DNA of 64,000 nucleotides from assembly GCA_964638675.1 (NCBI GenBank), contig CAZXAU010000002.1:62001-126000 (forward strand), read 5' to 3'. The stretch is from SIG714 sp964638675. Its GTDB lineage: Bacteria > Bacillota > Clostridia > Oscillospirales > CAG-272. The notes beneath the pieces were generated by a model. The model worked only from the letters and a program-made list of their open reading frames with translations. It had not been told where the DNA came from and searched no databases. This document shows positions 7,911 through 17,547 of the stretch, piece after piece (position 1 is the first letter of the stretch; the number at the start of each line of letters is the position of its first letter). Position numbers and translations under genes: made by a program.

Positions 7911-8861
7911 ATGCTCGAACAAATCATTCAGACACTCGGTAGCTATTTCTCAAGTTTGTTCGGTTCGCTCCCCGGCGTGGCATCTCAGGGTCTGATCTGG
8001 GGATTGATGTCTATCGGTGTCTACATTACATATAAAATACTTGATATCGCAGACCTTTCGGTTGACGGCTCTATCTGTACAGGCGGTGCTGTTTGTGCAA
8101 TGATGATGGTTTCGGGACACAATGTCTGGGTATCAATGTTAGTTGCAACAATTGCCGGAATGCTTGCCGGACTTGCAACCGGTATTTTCCATGTATTCAT
8201 GGGGATTCCTGCGATCCTTGCAGGAATCCTTACACAACTTTCGCTTTACTCGGTGAACCTTCTTATTATGGGTAAAGCAAATGTTTCACTCCCTACACGA
8301 CTTTATGATGTACTTATCTCAATGCAAAATCTGAGAGATGTTCCATTTTATAAAAACACAGTACTTATCATTGCAATTATTAATATCGTAATGATAGCCA
8401 TTTTATATTGGTTCTTCGGCACAGCGCTCGGCTGCGGTCTGCGTGCTACCGGATGCAATATAAAAATGTCAAGAGCACAGGGCATCAATACCGATATGAA
8501 TAAGATCATCGGTCTTGTGATGTCTAACGGAATCGTTGCTCTCTCAGGTGCACTCCTTACTCAGTATCAGGGATTCGCCGATGTGAGTATGGGACGCGGT
8601 GCAATCGTTGTCGGTCTTGCCGCAATTATAGTCGGTGAAGCACTTTTCGGAAAACTGCTCAAAGGAAACTTTGCGCTCAAACTCCTTCAGGTCGCACTCG
8701 GAGGAATTGTATATTGGTTCGTATATCAGGCAGTCATTCTTGCAGGACTCAAGGCAGACCTTCTCAAAATGCTCTCAGCGATCGTCGTTGCAATATTCCT
8801 CGCAATTCCTCATCTTAAAGAAAAATACTTCACAAAATCAAAGTATAAGGGAGGAAAATAA
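7911..8861 (+). CDS. ABC transporter permease (TrpY-like)
   Basis: A 316-residue integral membrane protein with about eight to nine hydrophobic segments, forming the channel for the substrate delivered by the upstream lipoprotein. The family signature near the start, ISQGLIWGLMSIGVYITYKI-like (here ASQGLIWGLMSIGVYITYK), and LDIADLSVDGSICTGG are typical of the permeases paired with PF04392 binding proteins. An earlier in-frame ATG exists at 7887, but it lies inside the hairpin. The ATG at 7911 has AAAGAGG at the right distance, so I start there. It touches the ATPase gene directly. Confidence 0.9.
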   Translation: MLEQIIQTLGSYFSSLFGSLPGVASQGLIWGLMSIGVYITYKILDIADLSVDGSICTGGAVCAMMMVSGHNVWVSMLVATIAGMLAGLATGIFHVFMGIPAILAGILTQLSLYSVNLLIMGKANVSLPTRLYDVLISMQNLRDVPFYKNTVLIIAIINIVMIAILYWFFGTALGCGLRATGCNIKMSRAQGINTDMNKIIGLVMSNGIVALSGALLTQYQGFADVSMGRGAIVVGLAAIIVGEALFGKLLKGNFALKLLQVALGGIVYWFVYQAVILAGLKADLLKMLSAIVVAIFLAIPHLKEKYFTKSKYKGGK

Positions 8862-9659
8862 ATGCTTGAGATCAAAAATGTCACAAAAGTATTCAACCCT
8901 AACACTGTAAATGAGAAGGTTGCTCTGAACAACCTTTCTCTTACGCTTAACGATGGAGATTTTGTTACCGTTATAGGCGGAAACGGAGCAGGAAAAAGTA
9001 CACTGCTGAATGCAATATCAGGTGTTTGGAAGCTTGATGACGGAGAGATAATTATCGACGGCAAAAATGTCACAAAGCTCTCCGAGCACAAAAGGGCAAA
9101 ATATCTCGGCAGAGTATTTCAGGACCCGATGATGGGAACGGCAGCAAGCATGCAGATCGATGAAAATCTTGCTCTCGCCTCAAGAAGAGGAAAGATCAGA
9201 GGTCTCGGATGGGGCATCACCAAAAAGGAACGTGAGCACTATAAAGAGCTGCTCGCTGAGCTCGGTTTGGGACTTGAGAATCGCATTACAACAAGGATCG
9301 GTCTTCTTTCGGGAGGTCAGCGTCAGGCTGTCACCCTTCTCATGGCTGTAATACAGCGTCCGAGTCTTCTTCTCCTTGATGAGCACACAGCTGCACTCGA
9401 CCCGAAAACCGCAGCAAAGGTTCTTGAGATCACTGACAAAATAGTAAAAGAAAACAATCTTACCACATTAATGATAACTCACAATATGAACAACGCCATA
9501 GAGTACGGAAACCGCCTTATCATGATGCATAACGGAGAAATAATCCTTGATATTTCGGGCGAAGAAAAGAAGAATCTGTCTGTTGAAGATCTTCTGAAAA
9601 AATTCAGCGTCGTTTCAGGTGAGAAGTTTGCAAACGACAGGACACTCCTCGCTCAATAA
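8862..9659 (+). CDS. ABC transporter ATPase (TrpZ-like)
   Basis: A 265-residue cytoplasmic ATPase that powers the preceding permease. All nucleotide-binding motifs are intact: Walker A GGNGAGKST (about residues 39-47), signature LLSGGQRQA (about 149), Walker B LLLLDEHTAALD and the switch histidine in MITHNMNNA. The DEHTAALDP form is characteristic of this subfamily rather than of sugar or peptide importers. The ribosome binding site GGGAGG lies in the end of the permease gene, so the two are probably translationally coupled. A strong terminator follows. Confidence 0.94.
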   Translation: MLEIKNVTKVFNPNTVNEKVALNNLSLTLNDGDFVTVIGGNGAGKSTLLNAISGVWKLDDGEIIIDGKNVTKLSEHKRAKYLGRVFQDPMMGTAASMQIDENLALASRRGKIRGLGWGITKKEREHYKELLAELGLGLENRITTRIGLLSGGQRQAVTLLMAVIQRPSLLLLDEHTAALDPKTAAKVLEITDKIVKENNLTTLMITHNMNNAIEYGNRLIMMHNGEIILDISGEEKKNLSVEDLLKKFSVVSGEKFANDRTLLAQ

Positions 9660-9708
9660 CCCTTTCAACTGCAATTGAAAAAGAAATCTATGTAACTCGC
9701 AGGCCTTT

Positions 9709-9748
9709 AAAAAAGCTGTCAGGTATATAAAAACCTGACAGCTTTTTA
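9709..9748 (+). terminator. terminator of the TrpXYZ-type operon
   Basis: AAAAGCTGTCAGG and CCTGACAGCTTTTT pair across a short loop and end in a T tract. The flanking A tract would let it work in both directions. Confidence 0.92.
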
Positions 9749-9749
9749 T

Positions 9750-10440
9750 TTCTCTGAAATTAGACGAAACACATCGTCTCGTTACAGTTTCCTGCTTAAG
9801 AATACATTTTGTTGCCAATGTATGTACCTTAGAAGTTTTAATATGGCGTTCTGAGAAATATGCCATTTCATAATTGCTGTCAAAGTTATCTCCAGAATCT
9901 GTAAAGGTATCAAATATGTTCAATACGGTACTGGTACTAAACGAAAATTTATCCTCTGTAATCATCAGGCATGTATCACTGTCCTCAAGCATTATAAAAA
10001 GAATTGCCTTAAGCAGGTCTCTTGCAAAATCTTCCCAGTATGTATCCTTCATGTTAATAGACGGAATAAAAGTCTGACATATCATTCCCAGCTATTGCTC
10101 GAGCTGTCCAGGATATCTGTCTTGACATACTCGATTATCTCGGAAAGCTTATCTTCATCAGTGTATTCTGCATCGTCGAAGACATAGACATCCCCCTTAG
10201 GCATTTTCTTTACAGTTAGTTACATCATTCTCAATATTAAGATACCTCTGATATATCCTGAACGGCTTTGTAAGCGAGTTTCAACAATCGATGCGATAAT
10301 AATCGATAAAGTCAAGAAACAATACACGATAACCGTTTTCAATAACTTTAGATCTGATCGACGTATATAATTTCTGTTTTTTATAAAATATTTTTTTGAA
10401 AGCATTTTTCGCTGTTGCAATACCTAAGCACTTCACTTCT
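9750..10440 (-). pseudogene. relic of a VirD4/TraG-like conjugation ATPase gene
   Basis: Three adjacent reading-frame pieces on the minus strand line up, in order, with my memory of the Clostridial type IV coupling-protein family. The first piece reads VIENGYRVLFLDF, then has a TGA stop at 10283-10281 exactly where the family has Trp in a WNPL motif, then continues NSLTKPFRIYQRYLNIEN. The second, after a frameshift near 10202, reads GDVYVFDDAEYTDEDKL. The third, after another frameshift near 10085, reads KDTYWEDFARDLLKAILFIM and MITEDKFSF. No Walker motif survives. The relic is cut off by the upstream operon's terminator. It marks an old mobile element. Identification is from pattern memory and needs a profile search. 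Confidence 0.6.
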
Positions 10441-10536
10441 GCCGTTTCTGCTATATATTAACTTATTACACAATCTTTTTCGCAACTTATAAATATTTTA
10501 CAAGCATGGTCATCTGAAAACATCCTTGAGGAAAGT

Positions 10537-10583
10537 AAAAAATCCTGCGGTATCCGATTTAAAATCGTATCCGCAGGATTTTT
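10537..10583 (-). terminator. terminator of the glycan-uptake operon
   Basis: AAAAATCCTGCGG and CCGCAGGATTTTT flank a 20-base loop. Leftward transcripts end in a T tract, and the flanking A tract makes it bidirectional. Confidence 0.85.
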
Positions 10584-10613
10584 CAGCAAAATGCCATTTT
10601 GTTTTTTTATCGC

Positions 10614-11660
10614 TTAACCGACAATTCCTGAACGTTCGATACCCTGAACGAGATATCTCTGACAGAAGAGGTAGACTACAAGGAGCGGTACGATAATCAG
10701 CAATGCACATGTATTGTATATTGCAGATTCATACATCTGAGTTCCTGCGTAGCTGGTTTTAAGCGACCTCGGTACCTTTACGATATCAGGAAGGAGAATC
10801 TTCTGACTTGTTGCCGTGTAAAAGACATCGGTGTAGAAGTTATCTGTCCACTGCCATGAGAATGCAAACAGGAATACTGTTATAAGCATCGGAATTGAGA
10901 GCGGAATGATAATTGTGAAGAATGTTCTGAACACACCTGAGCCGTCAATATAGGCAGATTCTTCAAGCTCATCCGGAACTCCTTTATAGAACTGTCTGAG
11001 CATAAAGATGTAAAGACCGTTTCTGAATCCGAGACCTGTCAACGAGAGTATGATGAGAGGCCAGTCGGTGTTGAGGAGGTTTCCGTTCCATGATGTTATA
11101 TTAAGGAAAGGTAATATCTTGCCCGAAAGAAGCTCTCTTAACCACAATATGTCAAAACTCGAAAAGTGAGTAAAGTATGCGAAACGTAAAACTCCATTCG
11201 GAACAATAAGGGTGAATATAGCTGCCAAAAAGATCAAATTGTTAAACTTGAATTTGAATTTTGCAAGTCCATATCCTACAAGGGCACAAACAACCATCTG
11301 AATCAGGGCACATGCAAGCGAAAGAATCGTCGTATTTAAAAGTGCCTCAAAGTATTTGTTCTCCAGAATGATATATTTGAACTGGTCAAGTGTAGGAGAT
11401 CTTGAGATAAGCTTCACCGTTACATTTACAAAGTCGTCCTGCGACATTACCGACGCAGCAATCTTTGCAAAGAATGGATACAATATGACAAATGACACAC
11501 CGACCATCAATACAAATCTGAAGATCTTGACAACTGTTGTAACCAAGAAATTAAGCGAGAGATATTTCAGCTTGAAACGAGTCCAGGCTGATGTTCTTTC
11601 AAATTCAACCCTTATCTTATTCTTCGTTTCTTTCTTAATAACTGTTTTGTTTTCGTTCAT
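10614..11660 (-). CDS. carbohydrate ABC transporter permease, MalG type (pair 2)
   Basis: A 348-residue inner-membrane permease with six main hydrophobic segments, of the binding-protein-dependent sugar importer class. The EAA loop that contacts the ATPase is visible as ELEESAYIDGSGVFRTFFTI (about residues 250-270), followed by IPLSIPML. A charged N-terminal extension of about 40 residues precedes the first membrane segment. It is the last gene of the leftward operon, 15 bases after its MalF-type partner. No ATPase gene is present, so a shared MsmK-like ATPase elsewhere is likely (inference). Confidence 0.92.
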   Translation of the reverse strand: MNENKTVIKKETKNKIRVEFERTSAWTRFKLKYLSLNFLVTTVVKIFRFVLMVGVSFVILYPFFAKIAASVMSQDDFVNVTVKLISRSPTLDQFKYIILENKYFEALLNTTILSLACALIQMVVCALVGYGLAKFKFKFNNLIFLAAIFTLIVPNGVLRFAYFTHFSSFDILWLRELLSGKILPFLNITSWNGNLLNTDWPLIILSLTGLGFRNGLYIFMLRQFYKGVPDELEESAYIDGSGVFRTFFTIIIPLSIPMLITVFLFAFSWQWTDNFYTDVFYTATSQKILLPDIVKVPRSLKTSYAGTQMYESAIYNTCALLIIVPLLVVYLFCQRYLVQGIERSGIVG

Positions 11661-11675
11661 TTACATTTTCCCTCC

Positions 11676-12629
11676 TTAATCTCTTCTCTGATAGAAAATG
11701 TAAGCGGAGAGCACTGCGGCTATCAATGCAACAGCAAGTATTACAATAATGAAGTAGAACCATGCCATTGCCGAGCTCAGCGTCATTTCTCCTTTATCAT
11801 ACGTACTCAGAACCAGGCTCATTACGCTGTTCGAGCTTGAAGTGAACGAGTCGATAACCGTATAGACAGTGTTTACAAGTATCATCGGGCTTATCATCGG
11901 GAAAGTGATCTTCCAGAATGTCTCCCAAGAGCTTGCTCCGTCTATAGAGCAGGACTCATATATCGCAGGCGATATGGACTGAAGTCCCGCAAGAAAGACG
12001 AGCATCTGAACTCCCGACTTGTTAATTATATCATAAATATTATTAACAAGATTGGTTACAGTTTCGACCAGCTCACTACCGATCTTCATCTGTTCGAATA
12101 GTAGTGCCACATCGGCTTTTGATATCAGATCCGACGCCGATGCGGAGTTGGATCCGGTATCAATTCCCTGTTGTTGAGAAGCATTCTCAAGGAATGTATT
12201 ACCCTTTGAGTCTATCTGGTCTATAAGACCGGTTGACAGAATAACAGGAATGAAGAATATGGCACGGAATGCCGCTCTTCCAAGCATCTTCTGATTAAGA
12301 ATCACGGCGATGAAAAGCGAGAATATGACTATCGCAGGAATATTTATAATAAGCTCCTCAAATCCCGATTTAAGTGTCGGAACAAAACTGAGGTCCTTCG
12401 TAAGTGCATACTGATACTTTTCAAGACCAATGAATTTAAATTCACCCCTTGCCGGATAGAAGTCATTAAAACTGTAATAGATAGATTTTGCTATAATCGG
12501 CATGTATATTGCAATAAATCCAAGAAGGAAAGGCAACACAAAGAGCCAACCTGCACGAGACTTCTTGCTGTCGAGCGAAGCCGTTGATCTCTTACGCTTT
12601 TTATTTGTTAAAGCTTGTGAGTTATTCAT
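11676..12629 (-). CDS. carbohydrate ABC transporter permease, MalF type (pair 2), with a large loop insertion
   Basis: A 317-residue permease; the EAA motif reads YESCSIDGASSWETFWKITF and is followed by PMISPMIL. Between the second and third membrane segments lies an unusual hydrophilic insertion of about 70 residues (SKGNTFLENASQQQGIDTGS to VTNLVNNIYDI) predicted to sit outside the membrane. MalF of enteric bacteria also has a large periplasmic loop, but at a different place, so this may be a separate docking surface for the giant binding protein or for the DUF5696-like protein encoded just upstream. It lies 15 bases downstream of the 1627-residue gene and 15 bases before the MalG partner. 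Confidence 0.9.
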   Translation of the reverse strand: MNNSQALTNKKRKRSTASLDSKKSRAGWLFVLPFLLGFIAIYMPIIAKSIYYSFNDFYPARGEFKFIGLEKYQYALTKDLSFVPTLKSGFEELIINIPAIVIFSLFIAVILNQKMLGRAAFRAIFFIPVILSTGLIDQIDSKGNTFLENASQQQGIDTGSNSASASDLISKADVALLFEQMKIGSELVETVTNLVNNIYDIINKSGVQMLVFLAGLQSISPAIYESCSIDGASSWETFWKITFPMISPMILVNTVYTVIDSFTSSSNSVMSLVLSTYDKGEMTLSSAMAWFYFIIVILAVALIAAVLSAYIFYQRRD

Positions 12630-12644
12630 CTCTTATCCTTCCTT

Positions 12645-15600
12645 TCATTTATCCAATTTAACGTAATCCATTGCATTAACGGTGATCTGTTCTCCGTCTA
12701 TATCAACCATTACATCAAAGTTATTGTAGTTGAGAATGTAAACATTTCCGCCGCTGTACTCAACATATGCAATCGATTTATCATCTACTGTGAAGTCTGT
12801 GTAGTTATAATCACCGTCTTCACCGTATCCGGATTTTGCTTCCAATTTTGCTTTTGCATCTTCGTAAGCTTTTCTCGCATCATCTCTTAAGCTTCTCTTT
12901 GCACCGATATTGTCGTAATATGTCTCGGCAATATCTATCTTACCTTCTTTATAGAATCTTATATAAAGCTTCTGAGCAGCATCGAATGCTTCCTGAGCCG
13001 CAACCATCTTGTTTTCAAGCTCTTCAAGCTCTTTGAGGTTTTTAGCCTCGTTTTCGGCACGCTCCTGCTCTCCTATAACACGTTCACCAAGGATATACTT
13101 GAATCCTTCATATGTCTCATACTGAACATCCTTAAGAGCCTTGTTGATTCTGTTGTAGATATCAACAATGTTGGTCTCGCTGACCGTATTCTCATTCTTC
13201 ATCCAGATATCATAAGAGATTGAGAAATAATCGCTGAGATCTGAATTTTCCTTAAGAACCTCGGTGTTCTGTGCACAAAGAATGAAATATGGATTTGCTC
13301 CGTTTTCGATCATCTTAAGAATTTCATAATTAACATTGCTTGCTTCATTTGTAGGTGTTCCTGCATAACTGATATATCCGTGTAATGTCATTCCCAGGAA
13401 CGGTACTGAAGCACTTGAACTGAAGAAGTTACTCGAGCTGAGCGAAACATTGAGAATATGACTGACATAAGGATAGACATAAGCGTTACCGCCGTCGACC
13501 ATTACATTGTTTCCCGAATCTTCCTTCATCTGCTGAAGAATAGCTTCAATGAATTTCTTGCTGTCTTCTCTGTTGTACGGATCATCCTCATCAAAGTCAG
13601 AGTTAAGATCTGTTCCGAGTGTTGACGCCGAAATGCCGGTATATCCGAGCTTATTCAGATCGGCAGAAAGCTTCGTATAGTATTTTTCAAATACAGAAGG
13701 GCTTATTCCGAGCAGACCGGTGAAAACAAATCTCTGCAGCGCAGGGTCATATTCTTTCTTGATTATATATCGATCGTCAATAGTCTTAAGTGCATCTTTG
13801 GATGTCGAGAATCCGTCAAACAGTTTGCTTGTAGTATTATACGCAAAATCAAATTCGGTAAACACGCCGATTCCCTTATCCTGTGCATATTTTGCAAACT
13901 CGGTATATCCGCTGTTTCCGCCGACGACACTTTCATACTTGACCTTATTAGGTACGGTAGGTGACATGCCGTTGTTTGCGAATCCTGTCAAGCGGTAGTT
14001 GATATTTGTTATTCCTGCCGCTTCAAGCTCCTGTGTCATTCTTGTAAGGTCTTCAAATGTTGTAAGTGCTGTCTTCTTGTAAACAGGGAAGCTGAGTATT
14101 GTGGTCTGAATATCTGTCGCACCAAACGCCTCAATGTAAAGAGGAATATTCTCTGATGCAGATTCGATCTTGGTGAGAGCTCCGGACTTTACAAGATAAT
14201 CTCTGTAAGCCGCTGCCATGCCTGCAATGTCTGCCTTGTAGTCTGATCCTTCCGAATCGGAAAGCATGTATATCTGCATTGCATAGTTTCCGGTATAACG
14301 ACGGTCTGAAGTGACGATCCATTTCGCATCTGTTGCTCCCACACTGAGTGAATCGGCAAGATTGTATTCATCGCTCGGACGAGGATTAAGTGTGAGGTAT
14401 GATGTGCTGTAAGGATGCTGCGCTCCGCCATGGTCAGAGGTTATGGTTACGAAGGATTCACCCTGTGTAATTACAGCCACAAATCCGTACGGATTTATAG
14501 TTGTAACTTCCTGATAATCAAGACCTCCTGTTCCGAACGCCGGAATTTTTTCTTTGGTTTCTTCAAAACAGGTCTTACAGAACTTAAATCTTTCACCGTC
14601 CTTGGTCTCTGTAGCAACCTCCAGGACTATCGCTTTGCTCCAATCGTGTTCCCACTCGATTGTTTCTTCCTTTTTGGTGTGACAAACCGAGCATTCAAGA
14701 TATAATGTTCCGTTCAGATGTTCGCCACACGAAGGTTCAACTCTTCCGATTTCTTCAAATCTGTGTGCAGCCTCTGTATGGTTTCCTATATAGGTATCTC
14801 CGCATGCTTTACATACAAATGTAGAATATCCGGGAGTTGTACATGTATAATCGGTGACGATCTCTTCATAATCGTGCATCGGTTCGATGTAGTCCTTTAC
14901 CTGTTCAAGTCCGCATACTGTACATACGCTTATCGTATATCCGCGTTCTGTACATGTAGGCGGAACAACGGTCAGTTCTTCAGTATGCGAATAGTATTGA
15001 TTTGTAAATACACGTATCTTCTTGCAGAGTTTACACATCTGTCTTACCTGCTTCAGATGTGTACAGTCGCCGGCATTGACAACTTCAATATCTTCCCAGA
15101 GATGAACCTCTTCTCCCTTCAGATCCTTAGGACATGACTCAATCTTTTCTATTGTTTCCTCACAGTTCTTGCACTTGTATACAAAGATGTCGTACTTTCC
15201 TAAGAAATCGCTTGCATCGACAACTCTTCCGGTCGTGGTCATCTTCTTATTGGTTCTGGCCGTGTAGTTATCCTGCCATTCATGCTGATAGGGAGTAACT
15301 ATTCTTCTCTCTTCGCCGCAATCCTGACATACCTGGATGGTAAGTGCGTCTGTTCCTGTTGAACAATTTGCTTTAACAGTTTTTGTTGAATCTGTCTTGA
15401 AATTGTGTGTACTGTATGCATAGTCTCTCTTTTCAAAATATCCGCATTCAGCACAGTAGTAAAGAGTATATCCCTGAACCACTGTTTTTTCAAGTGAATA
15501 TCTGATTATAGTGCTTGTCGCCGATTCGGTAACAGCTGAGATATCGGGAATATTGATCTCGATCTCGACTCTGAATCTGTGGGTCTCATTGCCCTGAATT

Positions 15601-17528
15601 CCGTATACACCCTGTGATGCCGCCAAAATCTCGGCTTCGATCAGCGCCTTTTGAATCCTTATGTAACCTACACGTTTTACCTTACCCTGCAGCTGCTCCC
15701 CTGCTTTAAGCTTAACTGTATTACCTACAGAATATTTGAGAACATCGGCAGCAGTAACGAAAACTGTAAGCACACCGTTTTCATAAATATATGTGTCACC
15801 GCGTATGCCGTCTCCGGTTCCATCGTACCAACCATTGACACAGCTTGATTCTATACTTGCAACATTTTTAAGATTGTGGTCGTTGTGTCCTGCCTCGTAG
15901 CTGTCATTACATACAGAACATGTGAATCTGGTTATTCCGGGATTGCCTTCAACAGGTGCTCCTACATAATTATGTTCGTCATATTCTGTATCGTCATGTC
16001 TTTGAACATCTCCGCATACAACACATGTCTTCACGGTATATCCGAGATGCACACATGTGGTAGGATCTGTGACGATTGAGCCTTCTTTTTCAGGATCATA
16101 TGTGTGAGCAGGATCCGTGTAATCCTTTACCACGGTGTGACCGGGTGTGCCTTCTTTACAAAGTGTGCAGGTATATGTCGTATATCCGCCCTCTGTGCAT
16201 GTGGGAGCAGTCACTACAGTATCATATTTATGAGTGCAGTATACATAATCGGTCAGATTCCCATCATCGTCAAGGAAATACTTTGTTGTGACAACCTTTT
16301 CATCAACGATTCCGAATACAGGGAATCTCATCTGTTCATTTCTACCGGTAAAGCTTGAGGGAAGCGTATGATAAGCGTAATCCGCACCGTAAAGCGTTCC
16401 CGAAAGAATAACCGATGAACTCGAGACATCCTTGAATTCAATGATAGTTCCGCTTCCGTCAGGAATAAATGCAAATCCGTCATGCTCTCTTCCGTTTCCT
16501 GCTCCGAAATAAGGAAGAAGGGTTATGTTTTTAAGTGTATAGTAATCTTCGTTGAATGTAATACTGTTTGCAGGAAGTATTATTTCAAGTCCACCTTCGC
16601 TGAAACGGTAAATAAGAGTCATTCTGAAGCAGGGGAGAATCGAAGATTTTGCTTCATACTCTGTAAGTGCGTGCTGTTCCTCAATCGTTTCATATGTGAT
16701 TTCAGGACACCATGCCTTGAGTATCGATTCTACTCTGTTCTTGAAAAAGTCTGTAACTCCCTCATTGAGTGCGTAAATAGCCATCTTTTTGGTAACGGGG
16801 TAAAGCTTCTGGACATTTTCGATATAACTCTGAGGATATTGCTGACTTTCATCAAAAAGGTCATACTTTTGATAAAGCTGAGGATAAAGTCTTGCATAAT
16901 CGTTTTCATCCTCGATCTTTGCAAGAATCGACTGTTCAAAGAAGTCTGTTGTCACAGTCATGGGGCAAAGACGTCTTGAATCTACACGTCCTATAGCATA
17001 GGATACGCTGATACCGTTCTTGACATATGAAATCGAGATCTGACCTGCCTCTGCTGCCGACTTATAGCTGCAAAGTTTTTTTGATGAACCCTTTTGGTCA
17101 GTGTAATCGACAATGATCTGAGACGATAAGGTTTCAAAGATCGAAGGCGTGGACGAAGATGTAGCGTCCGAGGCAACGTACTGATTCACATCATAAGGAT
17201 TTGAGAACAATACCTCGCCGGTTTTTGAATTTCTAAGTGCAACCTCGCCGGTTTCTTCCAGTGCATACAGCTCATAACCATTTGTTGAGGTGATGTACAG
17301 TTTCATCGTTGCGAGTTTTTCTTCTGCACTTTTATATTTTGCTTTTCTTATTGATGAAGCAGTGAATTCGCCTTCCGGTTCTTCCGTTTCGGTCGGAGTT
17401 GCGGTAGGTGTCACGTCCTCATCATCCGCGTGAACATGAATTCCGTTTTCGACAAAAAGCATTGCCACTGCCGAAAAGACCATGCAGAGAGTCAGAAGAG
17501 CAGATAAAAGTCTGTTAAATTTTTTCAT
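12645..17528 (-). CDS. giant secreted DUF5696-like protein interrupted by CxxC repeats
   Basis: A 1627-residue secreted protein. A signal peptide (cut near VHA, residue 34) is followed by a Thr/Pro/Glu linker. Residues about 60-405 and 1010-1627 resemble the DUF5696 proteins that accompany sugar importers in Clostridia and Paenibacillus: a beta-rich N-terminal part ending FPVFGIVDE and resuming GFVAVITQGESFVTITSD, then a TIM-barrel-like part (about 1080-1450) with FTEFDFAYNTTS and NVMVDGGNAYVYPYV. A coiled coil (about 1520-1590) precedes the end. Between the two halves of the first domain lie about 600 residues carrying eleven CxxC pairs in repeats such as GYTTYTCTLC and GYTVKTCVVCGD, interspersed with other beta modules. 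The repeats resemble those of Firmicutes surface proteins and might bind zinc. The enzyme activity, if any, is unknown. The DUF assignment is from memory. Confidence 0.8.
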   Translation of the reverse strand: MKKFNRLLSALLTLCMVFSAVAMLFVENGIHVHADDEDVTPTATPTETEEPEGEFTASSIRKAKYKSAEEKLATMKLYITSTNGYELYALEETGEVALRNSKTGEVLFSNPYDVNQYVASDATSSSTPSIFETLSSQIIVDYTDQKGSSKKLCSYKSAAEAGQISISYVKNGISVSYAIGRVDSRRLCPMTVTTDFFEQSILAKIEDENDYARLYPQLYQKYDLFDESQQYPQSYIENVQKLYPVTKKMAIYALNEGVTDFFKNRVESILKAWCPEITYETIEEQHALTEYEAKSSILPCFRMTLIYRFSEGGLEIILPANSITFNEDYYTLKNITLLPYFGAGNGREHDGFAFIPDGSGTIIEFKDVSSSSVILSGTLYGADYAYHTLPSSFTGRNEQMRFPVFGIVDEKVVTTKYFLDDDGNLTDYVYCTHKYDTVVTAPTCTEGGYTTYTCTLCKEGTPGHTVVKDYTDPAHTYDPEKEGSIVTDPTTCVHLGYTVKTCVVCGDVQRHDDTEYDEHNYVGAPVEGNPGITRFTCSVCNDSYEAGHNDHNLKNVASIESSCVNGWYDGTGDGIRGDTYIYENGVLTVFVTAADVLKYSVGNTVKLKAGEQLQGKVKRVGYIRIQKALIEAEILAASQGVYGIQGNETHRFRVEIEINIPDISAVTESATSTIIRYSLEKTVVQGYTLYYCAECGYFEKRDYAYSTHNFKTDSTKTVKANCSTGTDALTIQVCQDCGEERRIVTPYQHEWQDNYTARTNKKMTTTGRVVDASDFLGKYDIFVYKCKNCEETIEKIESCPKDLKGEEVHLWEDIEVVNAGDCTHLKQVRQMCKLCKKIRVFTNQYYSHTEELTVVPPTCTERGYTISVCTVCGLEQVKDYIEPMHDYEEIVTDYTCTTPGYSTFVCKACGDTYIGNHTEAAHRFEEIGRVEPSCGEHLNGTLYLECSVCHTKKEETIEWEHDWSKAIVLEVATETKDGERFKFCKTCFEETKEKIPAFGTGGLDYQEVTTINPYGFVAVITQGESFVTITSDHGGAQHPYSTSYLTLNPRPSDEYNLADSLSVGATDAKWIVTSDRRYTGNYAMQIYMLSDSEGSDYKADIAGMAAAYRDYLVKSGALTKIESASENIPLYIEAFGATDIQTTILSFPVYKKTALTTFEDLTRMTQELEAAGITNINYRLTGFANNGMSPTVPNKVKYESVVGGNSGYTEFAKYAQDKGIGVFTEFDFAYNTTSKLFDGFSTSKDALKTIDDRYIIKKEYDPALQRFVFTGLLGISPSVFEKYYTKLSADLNKLGYTGISASTLGTDLNSDFDEDDPYNREDSKKFIEAILQQMKEDSGNNVMVDGGNAYVYPYVSHILNVSLSSSNFFSSSASVPFLGMTLHGYISYAGTPTNEASNVNYEILKMIENGANPYFILCAQNTEVLKENSDLSDYFSISYDIWMKNENTVSETNIVDIYNRINKALKDVQYETYEGFKYILGERVIGEQERAENEAKNLKELEELENKMVAAQEAFDAAQKLYIRFYKEGKIDIAETYYDNIGAKRSLRDDARKAYEDAKAKLEAKSGYGEDGDYNYTDFTVDDKSIAYVEYSGGNVYILNYNNFDVMVDIDGEQITVNAMDYVKLDK

Positions 17529-17547
17529 ATTATCAAATCTCCTTTCT

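Noticed and set aside
9615..10085. A 156-residue leftward open frame taken as an intact gene
   Set aside because: It runs through the transporter terminator and into the ATPase gene, and its recognisable part matches only the middle of a larger protein.
12700..17500. Several long rightward open frames opposite the 1627-residue gene
   Set aside because: They are antisense shadows of a continuous coding frame and lack ribosome binding sites and domain patterns.
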